Positions 61,170 through 64,000 of a stretch of 64,000 nucleotides of DNA are shown one piece after another. The first letter of the stretch is position 1, and each line of letters starts with the position of its first letter. The stretch is taken from positions 1 through 64,000 of the forward strand of contig JAEUJN010000083.1 in NCBI GenBank assembly GCA_016794595.1. Direction: 5' to 3'. A program made the translations under genes and the position numbers. The notes beneath the pieces are model-generated. The model searched no databases, was not told the origin of the DNA, and saw only the letters and a program-made list of their open reading frames with translations. This DNA comes from Kineosporiaceae bacterium (GTDB taxonomy: Bacteria > Actinomycetota > Actinomycetes > Actinomycetales > Kineosporiaceae).

Positions 61170-61323
61170 CTGAGCCCCATCCTTGATTATCTCGACCTGA
61201 AGCTACCCATGTTGCTGCAGGTCAGCGGGCGTTTAACAGCTCCTTCATGGCAGCGAAAGATGGCATCGTCGTGACGAGCATCACGGGGCGATATGCCCGA
61301 TATGTACCCACACCAGGGACGTT

Positions 61324-61350
61324 ATGACTTTGTGATTCAACCAAAGTCAT
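61324..61350. repeat. perfect 9-bp inverted repeat upstream of the riboswitch
   Basis: ATGACTTTG (61324-61332) and CAAAGTCAT (61342-61350) with nine bases between. It lies next to the presumed promoter of the c-di-AMP riboswitch transcript; either an operator or the terminator of an upstream transcript. Confidence 0.55.
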
Positions 61351-61391
61351 GCACGGTATGACGCGGCGGTCCGACAGACCGCTGGATTCAC

Positions 61392-61612
61392 CCACACGCC
61401 GAGTTCCGCCGGTGGGTGATCCCCGAACCGGCGACGGTGCCGTACCGACACCACACTCATCCAGCTCACGGCGGAAGCGGGGGACCCACCTTCGGTGGCC
61501 CCACCAGTGCGCACGACAGTGCGCACGGGCCACCTCGGGGTGAAGCCGGTCCCGACCGGCCGGGCAGCCTTCCCAGCCCGAACCCGACAGCTCACCTCGT
61601 AGGCGACGCCGG
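61392..61612 (+). ncRNA. c-di-AMP riboswitch (ydaO class)
   Basis: Characteristic segments occur in order: CCGCCGGTGGGTGAT, then CCCCGAACCGGCGACGG, CGGGGGACCCACC, CCTCGGGGTGAAGCCGG, and the terminal CCCGAACCCGACAGCTCACC followed by TCGTAGGCG. In actinobacteria this class lies before wall hydrolases, as here. High c-di-AMP should block expression of the NlpC/P60 gene. The exact ends are approximate. Confidence 0.9.
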
Positions 61613-61626
61613 AAGGACCCCTTCGC

Positions 61627-62169
61627 ATGTCTCGAATCCCTCATCGACGCCTGCCTGCCCTCGTCCTGGCCAGCTGTGCCCTCGCCACCTCGGCCCTGGT
61701 CGTCCCCTCCACTTCTGCCGGCGCCTCGCCGCTGGGACCGAGCCTGAGCACCGTGACGGCCGTGGCGCCGTCCGCCCAGGTCTCGACCGCCCGCACCGCG
61801 GCGCAGACCGCAGCCCTGGCCAAGGCCCAGGCCGTGCTGCGGACGGCCGCCTCGTTGAAGGGCCGGCCGTATCGCTACGGCGCCTCCGGCCCACGGGCCT
61901 TCGACTGCTCGGGCTACACCAAGTACGTCTTCTCCCGCAACGGGATCGCCCTGCCGCGCACGGCGCAACAGCAGTGGCGCAAGGCCCGCAAGATCAAGAA
62001 GAGCCAGATCCGCCCCGGCGACCTGGTCTTCTTCGGCGGCGCGCACAAGTACCACGTGGCCGTCTACGCGGGCAACGGCATGATCTGGCACGCCCCCAGC
62101 TCGGGCAAGACCGTGCGCAAGGTCAAGATCTGGACCTCGCGCTGGAGCGCCGGCCGCATCATCGGCTGA
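61627..62169 (+). CDS. secreted NlpC/P60 cell-wall hydrolase
   Basis: 180 residues. A signal peptide (RLPALVLASCALATSALVVPSTSAGA) is followed by a short coiled linker and the NlpC/P60 domain (about 75-180). The catalytic Cys is in FDCSGYTKYVF, the His in KYHVAVYAGNG, and the third polar residue in IWHAPSSG. It cleaves peptide cross-links in peptidoglycan outside the cell. ATG 61627 follows GGAAGGA. Controlled by the c-di-AMP riboswitch just upstream, which links wall turnover to turgor or potassium signals. Confidence 0.94.
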   Translation: MSRIPHRRLPALVLASCALATSALVVPSTSAGASPLGPSLSTVTAVAPSAQVSTARTAAQTAALAKAQAVLRTAASLKGRPYRYGASGPRAFDCSGYTKYVFSRNGIALPRTAQQQWRKARKIKKSQIRPGDLVFFGGAHKYHVAVYAGNGMIWHAPSSGKTVRKVKIWTSRWSAGRIIG

Positions 62170-62205
62170 TCCGGTCCTCACCCTGACGGCGGCGATCGGC
62201 GACGG

Positions 62206-62238
62206 TCGGCGGGCCCGGGCACGACCCGGGCCCGCCGA
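62206..62238. terminator. strong bidirectional hairpin, NlpC / acyl-CoA synthetase
   Basis: CGGCGGGCCCGGG (62207-62219) with CCCGGGCCCGCCG (62225-62237), a perfect 13-bp stem extended by an A-T pair, loop of five. It lies between convergent genes. Three tandem CGATCACCCGC-like units follow at 62235-62268 and run into the end of the next gene. Confidence 0.7.
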
Positions 62239-62260
62239 TCACCCGCCGATCACCCGCTGA

Positions 62261-64000
62261 TCACCCACCGACAGGTCCGGCCCCGCCGGACTCGTCGTCC
62301 AGATCCGTGAACCAGAACTCACTCGGCCCCTGGGCGCCGCTGAACTCGACCCGCCGCCGGGCCTCCTGCTCGCGCAGGGTGACCCGGCGGATCTTGCCCG
62401 CCAGGGTCTTGGGCAGGGCACCGAACTCGATCCGCGTCACGCGCTGGGAGGCGGCCACCGACCCGCTCGCGCTGCGCAGGATGTCGCGGGCGGTCTGCTC
62501 GGTCGGGGGCCAGCCCTCGGCCAGGGTCACGAAGGCCTTCGGGACCACGCCGTCCCCCCCGGCCACACCGCCGGGCGAGGGCACCACCGCAACCTCCGCC
62601 ACGGCCGGGTGGGCGATCAGCGCCGTCTCGATCTCGAACGGGGCCACCTGGGCCTGCTGCGCCCGGAACAGTTCGTCCGCCCGGCCGATGTGCCACAGGT
62701 GGCCGTCGGGGTCGCGCCGCACGATGTCGCCGGTGTGGTAGAAGCCGTCGTACATGGTCTGCGCCGTGCGGCTCTCGTCGTTGCGGTACCCCGTCATCAG
62801 CCCCAGGGGGCGCCCCAGCGGGGTGCCGTCGGCGTCCTGGGGTGCGAGCCGCAGGCACAACTCGCCCTGGAGGCCGTCGGGAAGTTCCCGCCCGGTCGCG
62901 GGGTCGAGGACGGCCACCTCGTACCCGGGCAGGGCGCGGCCCATCGACCCGGGGACGGCAGGCTGACCGGGGGTGGTGCCGATCTGAGCGGTGGTCTCGG
63001 TCTGACCGAACCCCTCACGCACCGGCACACCCCAGGCGCGAGCCACCCGCTCGGCGACGGCCTGGGGCAACCGCTCGCCGGCCCCGACCAGTTCGCGGAC
63101 GACGATCCGATCGCGCCAGGCCTCCAGGTCTGCCTCGGCCAGCATCCGCCAGACGGTCGGCAGGGCGCAGAAGCTGGTCACCCGGCAGCGGGCCATGGTG
63201 GTGAGCAGGGCCCGGGCATCCAGTCGCCCACTGCGGACGGCGACCACCGTCGCCTCGGCGTTCCACGGGGCGAAGATGGTGCTCCAGGCATGCTTGGCCC
63301 ATCCCGGTGAGGCCACGTTGAGATGGACGTCACCCGGGCGCAAGCCGATCCAGAACATGGTCGACAGGTGGCCGATCGGGTAGGACGCGTGCGTGTGCTC
63401 GACCAGCTTGGGCCGCGCGGTGGTTCCCGAGGTGAAGTACAGCAGGAGCGTGTGCTCCCCCTCGGTCCAGGCGACATCGACCAGCGGCGGGGCCGAGAGC
63501 GAACCCGCGTAGTCGTGCCAGCCCACCACACCCGGCCCCACGGCGATCGGCGTCCACCCGCCGAGGTGGTCGGTGAACTTCGGGGTGTCCTCACTGCGGG
63601 CCACGACGAACCGGGCCGCTCCCCGCTCGATCCGGTCGCGCAGGTCTGCCGAGGACAGCTGGATCGCCGCCGGGATCACGGCGGCGCCCAGACGCATGCA
63701 GGCGAGCAGGGTCTCCCACAGTTCGACCTGGTTGTCGAGCATCACCAGGACCCGATCGCCGCGCTGGACGCCCAGCCCGGACAGCCAGTGGGCCACCTGC
63801 CGGGAACGGTGGGCCAGTTCGGCGAAGGTGAGCCGGACGTCGTCCTGGGGGCGAGCCGGGTCGACCACCCACAGCGCGACCCGCGTCCCGCGGTCGGCGT
63901 CGGCGGCCAGATGGTCGAACCAGTCCCGAACCCAGTTGAACTCGGCCGGATCCGGCCACCGGAAGCGTCGTCGGGCGGCGTCGTAGTCCTCGCGCAGTTC
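62261..64000 (-). CDS. acyl-CoA synthetase / AMP-binding ligase, 5' end outside window
   Basis: The open frame runs to the right edge without a start, giving at least 579 residues. Adenylation motifs: LLYFTSGTTARPKLVEHTH (A3/P-loop), REGFGQTETTAQIG, YHTGDIVRRDPDGHLWHIGRADELF (with the Arg-Ala-Asp-Glu turn) and the acetylatable lysine in LPKTLAGKIRRVTLRE. It forms an acyl-CoA from a carboxylic acid and ATP; it looks like the medium-chain/acetyl-CoA-synthetase-like branch, substrate unknown. It ends beyond a strong hairpin shared with the NlpC gene. Confidence 0.92.
   Translation of the reverse strand, partial: ELREDYDAARRRFRWPDPAEFNWVRDWFDHLAADADRGTRVALWVVDPARPQDDVRLTFAELAHRSRQVAHWLSGLGVQRGDRVLVMLDNQVELWETLLACMRLGAAVIPAAIQLSSADLRDRIERGAARFVVARSEDTPKFTDHLGGWTPIAVGPGVVGWHDYAGSLSAPPLVDVAWTEGEHTLLLYFTSGTTARPKLVEHTHASYPIGHLSTMFWIGLRPGDVHLNVASPGWAKHAWSTIFAPWNAEATVVAVRSGRLDARALLTTMARCRVTSFCALPTVWRMLAEADLEAWRDRIVVRELVGAGERLPQAVAERVARAWGVPVREGFGQTETTAQIGTTPGQPAVPGSMGRALPGYEVAVLDPATGRELPDGLQGELCLRLAPQDADGTPLGRPLGLMTGYRNDESRTAQTMYDGFYHTGDIVRRDPDGHLWHIGRADELFRAQQAQVAPFEIETALIAHPAVAEVAVVPSPGGVAGGDGVVPKAFVTLAEGWPPTEQTARDILRSASGSVAASQRVTRIEFGALPKTLAGKIRRVTLREQEARRRVEFSGAQGPSEFWFTDLDDESGGAGPVGG

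Larger units (their letters stand above)
61170..61626. other. 457-base non-coding leader region of the NlpC/P60 gene
   Basis: The left part (61170-61360) is AT-rich for this genome and holds the inverted repeat at 61324-61350 and a possible -10 TATGAC (61357-61362). The right part is the c-di-AMP riboswitch. I found no coding frame. Confidence 0.6.

Noticed and set aside
61324-61350. Factor-independent terminator for a transcript from the left
   Set aside because: No gene reads rightward into this site and no T-run follows; kept only as a dyad of unknown role.

Overview
This is 64 kb of a very high-GC actinobacterial chromosome. The evidence is pervasive GTG starts, ATGA/GTGA stop-start overlaps, a HrdB-type sigma factor beside a ParE/ParC topoisomerase IV pair, a DUF7455 protein, a SAM-IV riboswitch, a c-di-AMP riboswitch, LpqY-SugABC-like sugar transport and a complete mycofactocin locus. 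I cannot name the genus; a soil actinomycete outside the mycobacteria is my inference. Apart from a short IS3 remnant at the left edge the window looks like stable chromosome, with no phage, CRISPR array, rRNA or tRNA seen.

Left part (1-22.6 kb). A winged-helix-like fragment and an internally deleted IS3 element (467-725) are followed by a membrane protein. A STAS/response-regulator/histidine-kinase operon (3837-1623 region) has a DosR-like box upstream. Then come a secreted metzincin protease with FN3 repeats, an excalibur protein, an SRPBCC protein, a CorA transporter, a four-gene sugar ABC importer, a penicillin-binding-protein-like protein lacking all three catalytic motifs, a PAC2 protein, an LigB-type DNA ligase, DUF937 and DUF1028 proteins, and PPi-dependent phosphofructokinase.

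Centre (22.8-42.4 kb). This is the most interesting part: a locus joining biosynthesis of the peptide-derived redox cofactor mycofactocin (mftA, B, C, D, E, F and the methyltransferase mftM) to the enzymes expected to use it. Those are an NDMA-dependent methanol dehydrogenase, an iron alcohol dehydrogenase, a mycofactocin-type SDR, and further downstream an aldo-keto reductase and a zinc alcohol dehydrogenase. A MadS/MadR-like two-component system and an AAA ATPase/VWA pair, probably for dehydrogenase maturation, sit among them. The AAA ATPase carries a long histidine-rich tail. The locus is in three blocks: mftD-SDR-DUF4242-adh-madS-madR (+), mno-madB-madC-mftM (-), and mftABCEF-AKR (+). A 16-bp palindrome, CTGYCC-N4-GGNYAG, recurs upstream of mftD, upstream of the DUF4242 gene, and in the mno/mftA divergent region; I propose it as the operator of the regulon.

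Right part (42.4-64 kb). A polyamine-synthase-like protein, DUF1232 and DUF4192 proteins, SAM-IV-controlled metY, a NUDIX hydrolase, a universal stress protein, an HhH-GPD protein, the principal sigma factor, ParE, a ROK regulator divergent from xylA, and ParC follow. ParC is interrupted exactly at its catalytic tyrosine by a 369-residue intein. A nitroreductase, a c-di-AMP riboswitch with its NlpC/P60 hydrolase, and an acyl-CoA synthetase running off the right edge complete the window. Two copies of a palindromic REP/MITE-like element lie between convergent genes (50.05 and 56.82 kb).
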